This document shows, piece by piece, positions 33,659 to 43,623 of a stretch of 64,000 bases of DNA (positions are counted from its first letter, which is position 1; every line of letters begins with the position of its first letter). A program made the position numbers and the translations under genes. Source of the stretch: Inia geoffrensis (lineage: Eukaryota; Chordata; Mammalia; Artiodactyla; Iniidae); contig CM070905.1 in the NCBI GenBank assembly GCA_036417435.1, forward strand, positions 21,305,592 to 21,369,591. The letters are read 5' to 3'. The notes below the pieces were generated by a model. The model did not search any database and was not told the DNA's origin. It was given only the letters and a program-made list of their open reading frames with translations.

Positions 33659-35580
33659 CGGAAACACCCCAGGAGCAAAGCCAGGGCGCACAAGAACTTG
33701 GGCAACCTACAACCAGTCTCTCTTCCTCAAGCTCTTTTCTTCTTTAGCAGTGGCGGGATGAATTAGGCAGGATGCACCCTGGCAGGTTTAAGAAACTCCA
33801 GGCAGTCACAGTGCCCCTTGTTTGCTGGGTGAATCCCCAGGAAGCCTGAGGGGAGGATCTGGAAAAGGCCCCACTGCCCTGGAGAGCAGAGGGGTTTTTA
33901 GAGTCTGAACAAGGAGCTGCAAGGGAAGAGGGCACTGGCAGCCCGGGGCCCGGGAACAGGGATGCAGAGAGGGCCAGGATGTCTACTGGGCGGGGAAGCC
34001 TGACGCTGTTTTGCTGGGTGATCGGTGTGTGACCTCTAGAGTGCCTCCAGGAGAATCCACACTTCCCCCAGAGCTCAGGGGCTGGCTCAGAGGCTGTGAC
34101 GGAGTGCCGGCGGACCCCAAGCCTGGCACGGGCGGCCACAGGTCCCCCAGGGCTCTTACTGAGGCTCACAGAAGCTGCTCTTGGTGTTCATTTCAAGCCA
34201 GTCTGGGCTCTAAGGGAGAAACCAGCAGAGAAAGCAGAACCAGCCTGACAGGATGTCCTGCGGGGGGTGTAAGACCCGAAGCCAGTGGGGTAGGGGGCTA
34301 TGCAGCCGAGGTACTCGGGCTGGTCCACGCACAAGATGTTTACGAAAAGGACCTCAAGAGGAACCAAAAAATCCCCTCCATGTACATATATTATCTGTCT
34401 TGTCACTCCAGCCACTCGCTGGGTGGTGGATCCCGGAAATTGTGCTGAATGAGGGATGGGCCTACAAGCAGTGCCTTTGATCAGTCCTTATCTACCCTAG
34501 AGGGACGTGAGGCCCAGGGCCCCCTGCTCAGCCCCTCACCTATAATTCATACACTCTGGCCTCCTGGCTTTGGAGAGGCTTTGGTGGTGAAACCACAGTC
34601 CTAGCCTGTACCAGCCCCGCCCTCCAGCCAAGCCCTGGGGATTACGGCACGGGGAACTCCTGCATTCCTGTTGGCCACCTCACCTCCAATCCCCTGCCTG
34701 TGGGGGGCCTCTTGGAATTCTGTGCACCCTGATGGCCCCCAAGCAGGTCGCATAGCATTTCAGCTAGAGAAGTGAGGATGTGAGATTGTTTCTCCCCTGG
34801 AACCTCAGGCCTTCCTCTGAGACAAGCCCTTTCCCGGGGCATCCACCTCGTATAGCTGTGAGTCAACCCCAGTGCCTGGAGCCAGGAAGCACCCTCCTCA
34901 GTGCCTGGCAGACCTGCCTCAGCAGCTCCAGGAGTAAAATAGCCAGGCAGCAGCCCTGGGACAGGCCTGTCACCCACTCCGTGTGTCCCCAACAAACCTC
35001 AGCTATCACTGCTCCCTAGCGAGGCAGGGTCCTCGCCCAGGATAAGGGCATCCATTCTATCTCTGGTTCAACCCTAAGTTCAACTAAAAGCTGTGCCGTT
35101 AGTCCTTATATCCCCAGCTTGGGCAAAGGTCTCCGCAGGGAAGGGACATGTGCATTGGCAGGCTGCTTTCTGCTCAGGACCTATCTCTTTCATTTGTTGT
35201 TGGCCGAAGAAGAACCTGTCCTGGGACCAGAGCTGATCTGGGAATCGGAATTCCTGGGTCTAACCCGTCCCGCCCTCTGCATCACCTGCCCCGTGGGCCA
35301 ACCCACACTAGGGATAGCGGTGGGACATGGGCTGTGGCCCCTCGGCTGCCCAGCACACCCCACACCTGCTGGAGGCGCTGCTTTGCAAAGCCGAGGAGAC
35401 AGGCCAGCTCCACAGTCAAAGGGCTGCCTCCCTTGAAGCGGATCCCAGTTAACATTTCCTCTCTCTAGGAGACGGACTGGGCTGGCGACATCAGTGTGGC
35501 CAGCCAGGGCTCAGAGCTAGGGCTGCTCAGGGCTCCTCTGAATTCCTGTTTGTGCTTTGGTGCTTCTCCATCAGTAACAT
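33659..35580. other. About 1.9 kb without recognised features
   Basis: No repeat, exon or RNA gene is recognised. Overlapping frames at 33744-34448 lie on both strands. Confidence 0.4.
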
Positions 35581-35599
35581 CAATGCTTACAACCTGGAG

Positions 35600-35720
35600 A
35601 GGTGAAAAGGGCGGGTACTACTGTCTCTATTTCGTCCACGAGAAGATGGGAGGCGGAGAAAAGTTTCGTGGTTTCCCCGAGATCACAGGGCCACCACGTG
35701 ACAGCCAAATTAACCTGCCA
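35600..35720 (-). mobile_element. MIR SINE fragment
   Basis: GGTACTACTGTCTCTATTTC, GTGGTTTCCCCGAGATCACA and GGGCCACCACGTGACAGCC follow a degenerate reversed MIR. Confidence 0.6.
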
Positions 35721-35884
35721 GCTCCCAGCTCTTGTCTGTGAACGGCAGGCGCTAGGGAAGTGAGGTTGCCGGACACAGGTCTCTTCTCTGGCTCCCCGGG
35801 CCGCTTGGGGCAGGAGGGAGGGCACAGCTCCTCCATGGACCCTCAAGGATGCGGGGGCACCCCACACCCACACCTCCTGACAAC

Positions 35885-36500
35885 AATAAGCCATTCGTTC
35901 ACTCATCGAACACTTACTAAGCACCTACCTGGTTCCAAGTACTGTGCTAGGAGCTGGCGGCGGAGACGCTGCTAGTTTTGAGAGGGACGTGTGAAAAGAC
36001 TTCCACCTAAAATGGAAGCGGAGGATAGAAAATGGAGAATCTCACGCGTGCGCACTCGGAAAAACAAAACAACTAGGAAATCGTAAATGCCTGATTTACC
36101 AAAACACGAGGCTTATCTCCTGACCAATGAGCATCCGCCAAGAATCTCTCCCCATCCTCAAGCCAATGAACTCGCTGCTGGGACTCTGGCTGGACCTCCC
36201 CCTTTTTGTGCTCCTTGCCTATAAATAAAGTTCCCCGAACCCTCCACTGACTGCCGGTAGCTTGCCGCAGACGGCGTTTTGAAGATTGCAAGCCCTCAGC
36301 TCTTCCCGAATAGAACAAACTCGCTTTCTAGTCATTTGAGCTTGCCTCAGTTTACCTCTTTATTTAGACTGATGGAAGAGACAAACGTCAAATAGCGAAT
36401 GCCAATAAAACCTTCGCTATGGGAGTCTGGTAGGAGCCGGGGGAGGATTCTGGGAAGAAGTCCATTTCAGGAGACACCTGAAGGGTGAATAAGAGTTACC
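35885..36500 (-). mobile_element. L2 LINE, interrupted by an LTR-like insert
   Basis: The left part (35885-35985) is GTTCACTCATCGAACACTTA and CAAGTACTGTGCTAGGAGCT. The right part (about 36366-36500) resumes with GGAAGAGACAAACGTCAAAT and GTCCATTTCAGGAGACACCT, AAGGGTGAATAAGAG. The two halves are collinear in reversed L2, so the sequence between them was inserted later. Confidence 0.6.
35988..36365 (+). mobile_element. Solo retroviral LTR candidate
   Basis: Two CCAAT words (36124 and 36163 regions), a TATA-like TATAAATAAAG at 36220-36230 that also contains AATAAA, and downstream GAACAAACTCGCTTTCTAGT followed by a T-rich stretch give the U3-R-U5 layout of an ERV LTR. It interrupts an L2. Exact ends are not resolved, no internal viral genes accompany it, and I cannot name the family. 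Confidence 0.55.
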
Positions 36501-36724
36501 AGCCCATGAGGAAGAGTACAAAGTACACAGTATTCATCATCCAGGTGGAGATCTTTAGCAGGCCGTTGGATGGGAGAGGGGTCTAGACTCTGCATACAGA
36601 GACTTGAAAATTATTAGCCTAGTGATAGATGATATTAGCCTTTCCATGCCCCAAATCCAACGATCTCCCCAAAGAAATGGACCCTAAGTAAGAGTAGCAT
36701 GCAAACAGTTTTTTAATTAGTTCC

Positions 36725-37130
36725 CTGTTTCCGTTACTGACTTGGGTTCTTGGACTCCTTAATCAATAAAAATTGATGAGAGGACAGACAAGAAATTGAG
36801 GAAAGGCTTTATTTGGACTCCTGCTGCAGCAAGAGGGAGCGAAAACAAGTAACAGTTTCCCTTGTTCACTCCCTGAGGGGACGGCAAGCTGGTCCTTTAA
36901 GTAGGGTGAGGGTAGGGGTGGGTTCATGGGTCAGGCGGGACAGGTGGCTTGGGCGGTGGTCTGCCCACCACCGTGGTGGCGCTGTGTGCAGGGGTCATGT
37001 GCAACTCCCTGCTTTTGCTCCTGGCACCTGAGAAGTGGCAGTTTGGTTTTAGCCTTTTCATATCTTGTTGTTCATAATTTGTCCTAACTCTGTATGCATG
37101 TAGTTATTTTCAGTCCCTTATAGTTTCTTT
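36725..37130 (-). mobile_element. Retroviral LTR (ERV1-like), minus strand
   Basis: Read on the minus strand it gives CCCTACTTAAAGGACCAGCT as a TATA-region analogue, CTCCCTCTTGCTGCAGCAGG, the polyadenylation word CCAAATAAAGCCTTTC (complement at 36804-36819) and CAATTTTTATTGATTAAGG near the U5 end. The terminal TGTT on the plus strand at 36725 would be the LTR 3' end. The right end merges with an L1 tail. No coding internal region is seen. Confidence 0.65.
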
Positions 37131-37470
37131 TTTTTTCATTTCTAATTTTATATTGGAGTATAGTTGATTAACCATGTTGTGTTTCAGGTGTACAGCAAAG
37201 TGATTCAGCTATACATATACACGTATCTATTCTTTTTCAAATTCTCTTCCCATTTAGGTTATTACAGAATATTGAGCAGAGTTCCCTGTGCTAAACAGTA
37301 GGTCCTTGTTGGTTATCTATTTTAAATATACCAGTGTGTACATGTCAATCCCATACTCCCAATCTATCCCTCCGCCCACCCTTCCCCCCTGGTAATCATT
37401 AGTTCCTTCTCTAAACCTGTGAGTCTGTTCTGTTTTATAAATAAGTTCATTTGTATCTTTTTTTTTTTCT
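37131..37470 (-). mobile_element. LINE-1 3' end, reverse
   Basis: GGAGTATAGTTGATTAACCA, GGTGTACAGCAAAGTGATTC, GGTTATTACAGAATATTGAG, CAGTAGGTCCTTGTTGGTTA and TTATAAATAAGTTCATTTGT are the reversed L1 3' UTR of cetartiodactyl type. It sits at the boundary of the LTR. TAAGTTC-TTTGTAT words occur on both sides of the second T run (37442-37489). Confidence 0.88.
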
Positions 37471-38093
37471 TTTTAAGTTCCTTTGTATTCTGTTGCTTGA
37501 GGAGACCTTTGTCCAGGTACAAGACTGCAGCAAAGGGTCTCAGGTCCCAGCCTATCTCATTTCTAGTTCCGGTCAGCTGGCCCTACTAAGCCCTTTTCAT
37601 AGGGAAATTCTAGATCCAGTGGCACCTATCTCCAAGGCCAATACTCTGCCTGGAGTCCACCTTCTCCCACGGCTGCCCTTATCTCCACCCAGGCTGGGTT
37701 TGCCTCTGTCATCCTCTGCTTTATCCTCACATCAGTGTAAGAACCTCCCGTTCGTAAGCCGACTCTTCTCATCCTTGTGGCTCCCTTGAGCCAGCATCCA
37801 GGTTCTCTCCTTCCTTTTCTGAGCCAGGCATGTGCCTATTGCTCTCAGATCCACGTGTAGCCTTCCCTGCTCTCCTCTGCTCTGTGTTGCAGTGGGACTG
37901 AGTCCTGCAAAATATGTTTTCCGAGGTCTGTTAAGAATTTACAGACCTGGTTGTCCAGTGAAATTGGAGAACAAGACAGAAGAAAGAAAGAAACAAGGGG
38001 TGGGGTGTCCAGCAGGGGCTGTGCCTTATTATTATTTTCAGCTCCCATCAGGCAGTCCTGTTAGCCAAAAAAGCTAGGTTTGCCTCTTGGTGG
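37471..38093. other. Unrecognised sequence between LTR-like elements
   Basis: About 620 bp with no gene or named repeat. Being flanked by minus-strand LTR-like sequences makes a repeat origin possible, but I see no retroviral gene motif in it. Confidence 0.4.
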
Positions 38094-38669
38094 GTGTCTA
38101 AAGACACAACCAAGGCAAAGATCAGAAGGATGGATTTATTACTCCCTGTAAGTAAGGAGAACACAGGGATCTTTCCCAAAGCAGTGTCCCCCTAAACAGC
38201 AAAATTAGGGAAGTTTTAAGCTAAGAGTACAGGCATATCCATGAAGGGGCTTGAGCAGAGGAGAATTCAGCATAGAATCAGAACAAAGACCCACAGAGTC
38301 CAAGCTTTAGTCGGTTGTTGAAGTCACGAGGGTCAGGAAAGGTCAACACCATCATCCCTTAGGTTCCAGTAAATCTGGTGGTTAAGCTCTTCAGGTTAAT
38401 CTTTACCATTGAAACAGAGCTGGGAGTCTTTAACACTGATACATTATCTTTGCTATTGTTACTTCTCTTGCCTGATAACAGTCATTGGTTCCTGCATTCT
38501 TTTGTTCCCTTATCATTAATTACTGAGACTATTCAAGAGCAAGCATTGTGGCCAGACTCAGATCACAAAATGGCTTAGGCCCAAAATGGCTTCTCTTATG
38601 TCAAGAAAGCCATGCCTGGCTCTCTTTCTCCAGGGACCCCCTTCCATAACTGCTTACAGCCCCTGACAT
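38094..38669 (-). mobile_element. Solo retroviral LTR candidate, minus strand
   Basis: The segment has TGTC...GACA termini. Read on the minus strand, it opens TGTCAGGGGCTGTAAGCAG, continues through GAAGCCATTTTGGGCCTAAG and carries GGGAGTAATAAATCCATCC as an AATAAA polyadenylation word (complement near 38134-38152). It differs from the LTR at 36.7-37.1 kb, so the two are not the pair of one provirus. Target duplication not convincingly found. Confidence 0.55.
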
Positions 38670-38721
38670 GATTCCAGTTCCCACTAGGTATCCCTGACTC
38701 TGAGCTCTAATTCTGCCAGAT

Positions 38722-38766
38722 GGTCCCCCTTCATGATGTGGGTCCCCCTTCATGATGTGGGGTCCC
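38722..38766. repeat. 19 bp tandem duplication
   Basis: GGTCCCCCTTCATGATGTG occurs twice in direct tandem (38722-38740 and 38741-38759), followed by a partial third unit GGTCCC. Confidence 0.95.
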
Positions 38767-38989
38767 AAAAGGAAGCTCTGGCTCACGGCTGCTGGAATAC
38801 CACCCCCGGGCCTGTTCTTCAGTCTCCAGGGCAGGAGCAGCTCCCAGTGAAGCCACCCTCCCGTTTCCTCACCACCGACTGCTTGGCCTTTCTGCAATTC
38901 CAGCGATCTTGTGACTGGCTACCTGCGTTATGTTCCTTCTATTGCAGTGTTTCTCAAACTTTTTGGTTTGGGGATCTCTTTACATTCTT

Positions 38990-39352
38990 TTTGTTTTCTT
39001 TTTAATAAATTTATTTATTTATTTATTTTTGGCTGCATTGGGTCTTCGTTGCTGCGCGTGGGCTTTCTCTAGTTGCGGCGAGTGGGGTCCACTCTTCATT
39101 GTGGTGCATGGGCTTCTCATCATGGTGGCTTCTCTTGTTGCGGAGCACAGGCTCTAGGCGCGCAGGCTTCAGTAGTTGTGGCACGTGGGCTCAGTAGTTG
39201 TGGCTCGCGGGCTCTAGAGCGCAGGCTCAGTAGCTGTGGTGCACGGGCTTAGTTGCTCCGCGGCATGTGGGATCTTCCCGGCCCAGGGCTCAAACCCGTA
39301 TCCCCTGTATTGGCAGGCAGATTCCTAACCACTGTGCCACCAGAGCAGCCCT
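38990..39352 (-). mobile_element. Long-form CHR SINE
   Basis: A TTTATTTATTTATTTATTTT tail, GGCTGCATTGGGTCTTCGTT, TTGTTGCGGAGCACAGGCTC and the head complement ACCACTGTGCCACCAGAGCA. The 17 bp target duplication GATCTCTTTACATTCTT is identical at 38973-38989 and 39353-39369. The host may be a hAT-Charlie relic that starts CAGTGTTTCTCAAACTTTTT at 38945. Confidence 0.95.
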
Positions 39353-39369
39353 GATCTCTTTACATTCTT

Positions 39370-40045
39370 AAATATCTTTTGTGATCTTGTACTTTATAAT
39401 AAATATATATTTGTTTTTCATTCCTGATTCCGGGCACAGAGCTTGGAATTTCCTACATGAAGAGAGTGCTAAAGGTATCTTTTGTTATGGTAATGAGATG
39501 ACTTTTGGAAAACCCCTAAGGATGGGGACTGGTTGCTAAGTTTTGCTAGCGGTCCAGGTAGGTAGGCTATGCCAAACCATAAATACCACGCACAGCCTAA
39601 TGAGCGTCAGGGGGTTCTACTTGGCACTTCTAGGCTACTTCCAACTTGCGAGGTTGTCACCTTAAATATGCTCTAAGAGGATGCAGCGTGGACAATACCA
39701 CATCAATTCTGCCCACATCCCACTGATCACTCCTATGGCCCGAACCTAGCAGCAAGGGTGTCTGGGAAACGTAGCCTGGCTATAAGCCTAGAAAGAGAAG
39801 CCTTAGCAAGACTGTGAACACACTGTATTGTCTCTACCTCGCCAACATACAAGTGTTCCCAATGAGGTGCTAGGCTATTTGCTCCTTACAGATATGTCTT
39901 GTCTAGTATATCTCTATCCCTCTCCTAGAAAGCACTAATCACACTTTAACTGACTCTTCAATTCCGGACCCACAGGAAAAGACCATCCTCTGTTACTTCA
40001 TGCTCCAGGGTGACTAGCACATGATATCATCTCTCTGTCCCGGTC
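39370..40045. other. Unique sequence, no gene recognised
   Basis: No gene or confident repeat beyond a possible continuation of a hAT-Charlie relic just right of the SINE. Confidence 0.4.
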
Positions 40046-40059
40046 TCCTCTCTAATTTT

Positions 40060-40270
40060 TTTTTTTTTTTTTTTTTTTTGCGGTATGCGGGCCTCTCACT
40101 GTTGTGGCCTCTCCCGTTGCGGAGCACAGGCTCTGGACGCTCAGGCTCAGCGGCCATGGCTCACGGGCCCAGCCGCTCCGCGGCATGTGGGATCTTCCCA
40201 GACCGGGGCACGAACCCGTGTCCCCTGCATCGGCAGGCGGACTCTCAACAACTGCGCCACCAGGGAAGCC
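40060..40270 (-). mobile_element. Medium-form CHR SINE (cetacean subtype)
   Basis: A run of about 23 Ts, GCGGGCCTCTCACTGTTGTG, CAGCGGCCATGGCTCACGGG and GCGCCACCAGGGAAGCC. Target duplication CTCCTCTCTAATTTT is identical at 40045-40059 and 40271-40285. The long uninterrupted T run and perfect flanks suggest a young insertion. Confidence 0.96.
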
Positions 40271-40479
40271 CTCCTCTCTAATTTTGTAATATGTTTCCTA
40301 GACCCAAGAAAGGATTGGGTCATCTACTGACTTTAGACTTTACATGTGGATACAAACTTTGACCTTTAAACAGCAGATGCTCTTCAGACAGAGAACGGAG
40401 CTATGGGGAAGTCTGAGAGGCAGAAGAGTAGAGTAGAAATAGTCCTGGACTGGGAGTCAAGACAGAGGTCTTTTAATTT

Positions 40480-40803
40480 AGGGAGCCGAGATGTATTGCA
40501 GTGGCCAGAAACACAGGAATCAGGGTCTTATTAGCTGAGTAGTCTTCACATGAAAAATGAAGACTTACTTCATAGGTTTGTTGTAAGGGTTAAATTAAAT
40601 TAAATAGTACAAATAAAGCAATTAGCACAATACTTGTTGCAATGTAAAAGACTAACAAATGGTAGTTATTTTAGTTGTTAATTCTGTTACATTGATTTAA
40701 TTGTCCTGTTGTTTTGTACAGTGATGTACCTCCAGTGCCTTGGAAAAGTGCTGACATGTAGTAGGGGCTCAATAAATACGTGTCCAATGAATGAATAAAT
40801 GAA
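40480..40803 (+). mobile_element. Degenerate MIR followed by L2 3' end
   Basis: 40540-40680 shows MIR-like AAAAATGAAGACTTACTTCA, TAGGTTTGTTGTAAGGGTTA. 40715-40803 is the L2 3' terminus: GTGCTGACATGTAGTAGGGG, CTCAATAAATACGTGTCCAA, TGAATGAATAAATGAA. Confidence 0.6.
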
Positions 40804-42461
40804 CTCTCAGCCCTGTCAAGGACAGACAATGTGATCCTGAACAAATGACTTCATTTGTTCTGTCTGGGCCTCAGGCTGTCCTGCCGTAAATAAGAGCACG
40901 AGCACAGCATGATCTGGTTCCTCCCAGGACCAGCTACCATGTCAGCAGAGGAGTCCTGCCCACCAAACAGGCAGCACTGAGGGACAGAAGGAGAAATGAG
41001 CCCAGTGCTCCGGAACAAAGGAGGGTGGGCATTGGTGGAGGACTCGAGAGACAATGCCAAGACTGCGGCAAGAGGGTCTGCACATCTCTCCTTAGAAGGT
41101 AAGGCAAGCATTAGGGCCTGAACCCAGTGCTTTGTACCCCCAAACCTCCTTCTGCTTCTGTGGCTCCCCCAGGCTTAAAAGAAATGGCTGCAGAACTGCA
41201 GTGGGCTTTCCCCAGCCCCGGGTTCCTGGCTGTCTGTCCAGGAAACCTCCAGACACAGAGCTTGGGCACTGCCCAGCGCTAAGTCACCAGAGCCTGGGGC
41301 ATGAGACCGAATATGTGACCTCATTCATTCACTCATTAACTACGATGAACTGGGCACCCTTCTGAGTGCTGGGGCATAATTAGCCGTAAACATAATAGTC
41401 TGTGCCCTCATTCCATTCAAGTCTTGGAAACAAACACAAACCATGTGATCAATTTCAGGTGGTAATAACTACCACAAAGAAAAACAAAGCAGCTGGGGTA
41501 GTTAAGGGAGACTTGTCCACCCGTGCGTCATCCTCTCCTGGGCTAAGATTCAGGGAGGGACTGCCAGCTGGGGAGGAGAGAGAAGGGAGGGGGAAAGGAA
41601 GAGAGAAAGTGGTGCGCAGAGTGGGGCCGGGGGGAGGCCACGGGGTCCCAGCACGGGCAGCGTCAGCCTGCTCTGGTTAGCCGAGCCCTGTCAGTGGGCA
41701 GGAGCCGCTGCTTCCCTGGGGCTCACCTGGGGCTCAACCCCTGTGCCTCCTGGCTTTTCCCCAGGGCGCCTCCTGCCCTGAGCCTGTGACCTTGTGAGAG
41801 TCTGCCTCAGAGGCCTGGGGAGGCCTCTCTGAAGGAGAGAGATGGACGCCCCAAGGGTGACAGCTGAACATGAACCCACCAGTGTCCCGAGATGACCTGG
41901 TTGGGATTATTGGTTTGCCTCTGATGAAAGAGTGAAAACACAACAGCATTTCCCCTGGAAATCAAGCCCCCACCTCCACCCACCCCAGGTCATTTTGAGA
42001 GGACTCAGCATGCGGCTCCCCAACGTTCCCGCAGCTCCCCAACGCTCCTGGGCCTGCCTGTCAATGAGCTCAGGAAAAGACCTGAACTCCGGGGGTCGGT
42101 GAGTCACCACTGCACAACACCAGCCCTGAGAGGGCAGACATGGAGGAGGACTGACGCAGGGCTTCTCTGGAGGCGCGGTGGGTGGGGTGGGGAGGATGGA
42201 TGGAGGCCAGAAGGAATGGGCCGGGCCGTGGCTCTAGCTGGGGTCACGTAGCTCGTCCCAGAAGGCCACCTGCTGCTCCATCTCCACCTCACGTACCTAA
42301 GTCAACCTTTCAGGCTCCTTTGTCTTGAAGTCTTCCCAGATTCTCTCACCTGAATGGGAATAATTTGCTCTTTTGTTCATTTATCAGCAAACATTTATTG
42401 AACCTTCCATGTAGCGATGGATACAGAAAACTAAAACAATCCTTTCTTTAAGAGGATCACA
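40804..42461. other. Mostly unique; L2 fragments
   Basis: Reversed L2 pieces lie at 41320-41480 (CATTCATTCACTCATTAACT, GAGTGCTGGGGCATAATTAG) and 42370-42440 (CATTTATCAGCAAACATTTA). The rest, including 41480-42370, shows no gene. Confidence 0.45.
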
Positions 42462-42692
42462 GGGCTTCCATGGTGGCACAGCGGTTGAGAGTCCGCCTGC
42501 CGATGCAGGGGACACGGTTTCGTGCCCCGGTCTGGGAAGATCCCACATGCCGGGGAGCGGCTGGGTCCGTGAGCCATGGCCGCTGAGCCTGCGTGTCTGG
42601 AGCCTGTGCTCTGCAACAGGAGAGGCCACAACAGTGAGAGGCCTGTGTACCACAAAACAAACAAACAAACAAAAAAAAAAAACAAAAAAAAA
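42462..42692 (+). mobile_element. Medium-form CHR SINE (cetacean subtype)
   Basis: GGCTTCCATGGTGGCACAGC, GTTTCGTGCCCCGGTCTGGG, CCATGGCCGCTGAGCCTGCG, then an AAACAAAC-rich tail. No target duplication is visible. The frames on both strands here, including a 225-codon one (42384-43061), are partly SINE translation. Confidence 0.92.
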
Positions 42693-43140
42693 ATATCGCA
42701 TTCTAGTGGAGCAGGTAAGGAAAAGAGCTTGAAGAGTGTTATATGCATGTACATACGTATGTCTATACATCTCACATGATATTGGGAGCACATGGGAGGC
42801 CACATCATGCAGCCTGGGCTGTTTTGAGGAATGATGGGACCTGTCAGGCACAGGGCAAGAATCCTTACAAAGGAACAAAGAGACAGGGACGAGCGTGTCA
42901 CAAGAGTGAAAATGGAGAAAGCACGGCCACCTCCTCAATCTAATGTGTCCTAAATAAACCATCAGCCATAACTTGCTTCCCCATTTTATCTTAACCAAGG
43001 ACTTCAACATATCCACCATACCCACATCCAATACACCATTAACCATGATTGCAAGTGGCAAAATAGACGCCTATCCCCTTGTTTTCAATCTCCATCTGAT
43101 TATCAAATTTTAGTGGGGGAGGGGTAGGAGATAAGTAAAG
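42693..43140. other. Unique sequence, no gene recognised
   Basis: AT-richer DNA without recognised features. The reverse frame crossing it joins SINE and unique sequence and is not credible as a gene. Confidence 0.4.
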
Positions 43141-43147
43141 GAAGTTT

Positions 43148-43493
43148 TTTTTTCTTTTGGCTGTGTTGGGTCTTTGTTGCTGCATGCGGGCTTTCTCTAG
43201 TTGTGGCATACGGAGGCTACTCTTCGTTGCAGTGCACGGGCTTCAATTGTGGTGGCTTCTCTTGTTGTGGTGGCTTCTCTTGTTGCAATGGCTTCTCTGG
43301 TTGTGTAGCACGGGCTCTAGGCACAGCGGCTCAGTAGTTGTGGCTCGCAAGCTCTAGAGTGCAGGCTCAGATGTTGTGGCACACGGGCTTAGTTGCTCTG
43401 GGGCATGTGGGATCTTCCTGGACCAGAGCTCGAACCCGTGTCCCCTGCACTGGCAGGCGGATTCTTAACCCCTGCGCCACCAGGGAGGTCCCA
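43148..43493 (-). mobile_element. Long-form CHR SINE with internal triplication
   Basis: GGCTGTGTTGGGTCTTTGTT, GTGGGATCTTCCTGGACCAG and GCGCCACCAGGGAGGTCC identify the reversed long form. Inside, an 18 bp unit TTGTGGTGGCTTCTCTTG is present twice exactly (43247-43264, 43265-43282) and once diverged (43283-43300). Short flanks GAAGTTT at 43141-43147 and 43494-43500 may be the target duplication. Confidence 0.93.
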
Positions 43494-43532
43494 GAAGTTT
43501 CAAATGTAGTAGAAGGTATCAAAGATGGAAGT

Positions 43533-43623
43533 AGGGTGACCAGCTGTCCCAGTTTTAGCCCTGAAAGTCCCACATCCCTGGAAATCTTTTGGTCCTGAGT
43601 AAACCAGGACTGTTGTTCACCCT
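43533..43623. mobile_element. Small inverted-repeat element, AGGGTGACC type
   Basis: The 91 bp segment starts AGGGTGACC and ends GTTCACCCT. It shares CAGGACTGTTG near its right end with the relative at 3835-3927 (CTGGGACTGTTG). Non-autonomous transposon relic of unassigned family. Confidence 0.5.

Noticed and set aside
36725..38669. A single provirus bounded by the two minus-strand LTR-like segments
   Set aside because: The two LTR-like segments do not resemble each other, and no retroviral internal gene motif is visible between them. Separate solo LTRs are more likely.
42384..43061. 225-codon minus-strand open frame
   Set aside because: It crosses a CHR SINE and flanking unique DNA; the central part is SINE translation that recurs at other SINE copies in the window.
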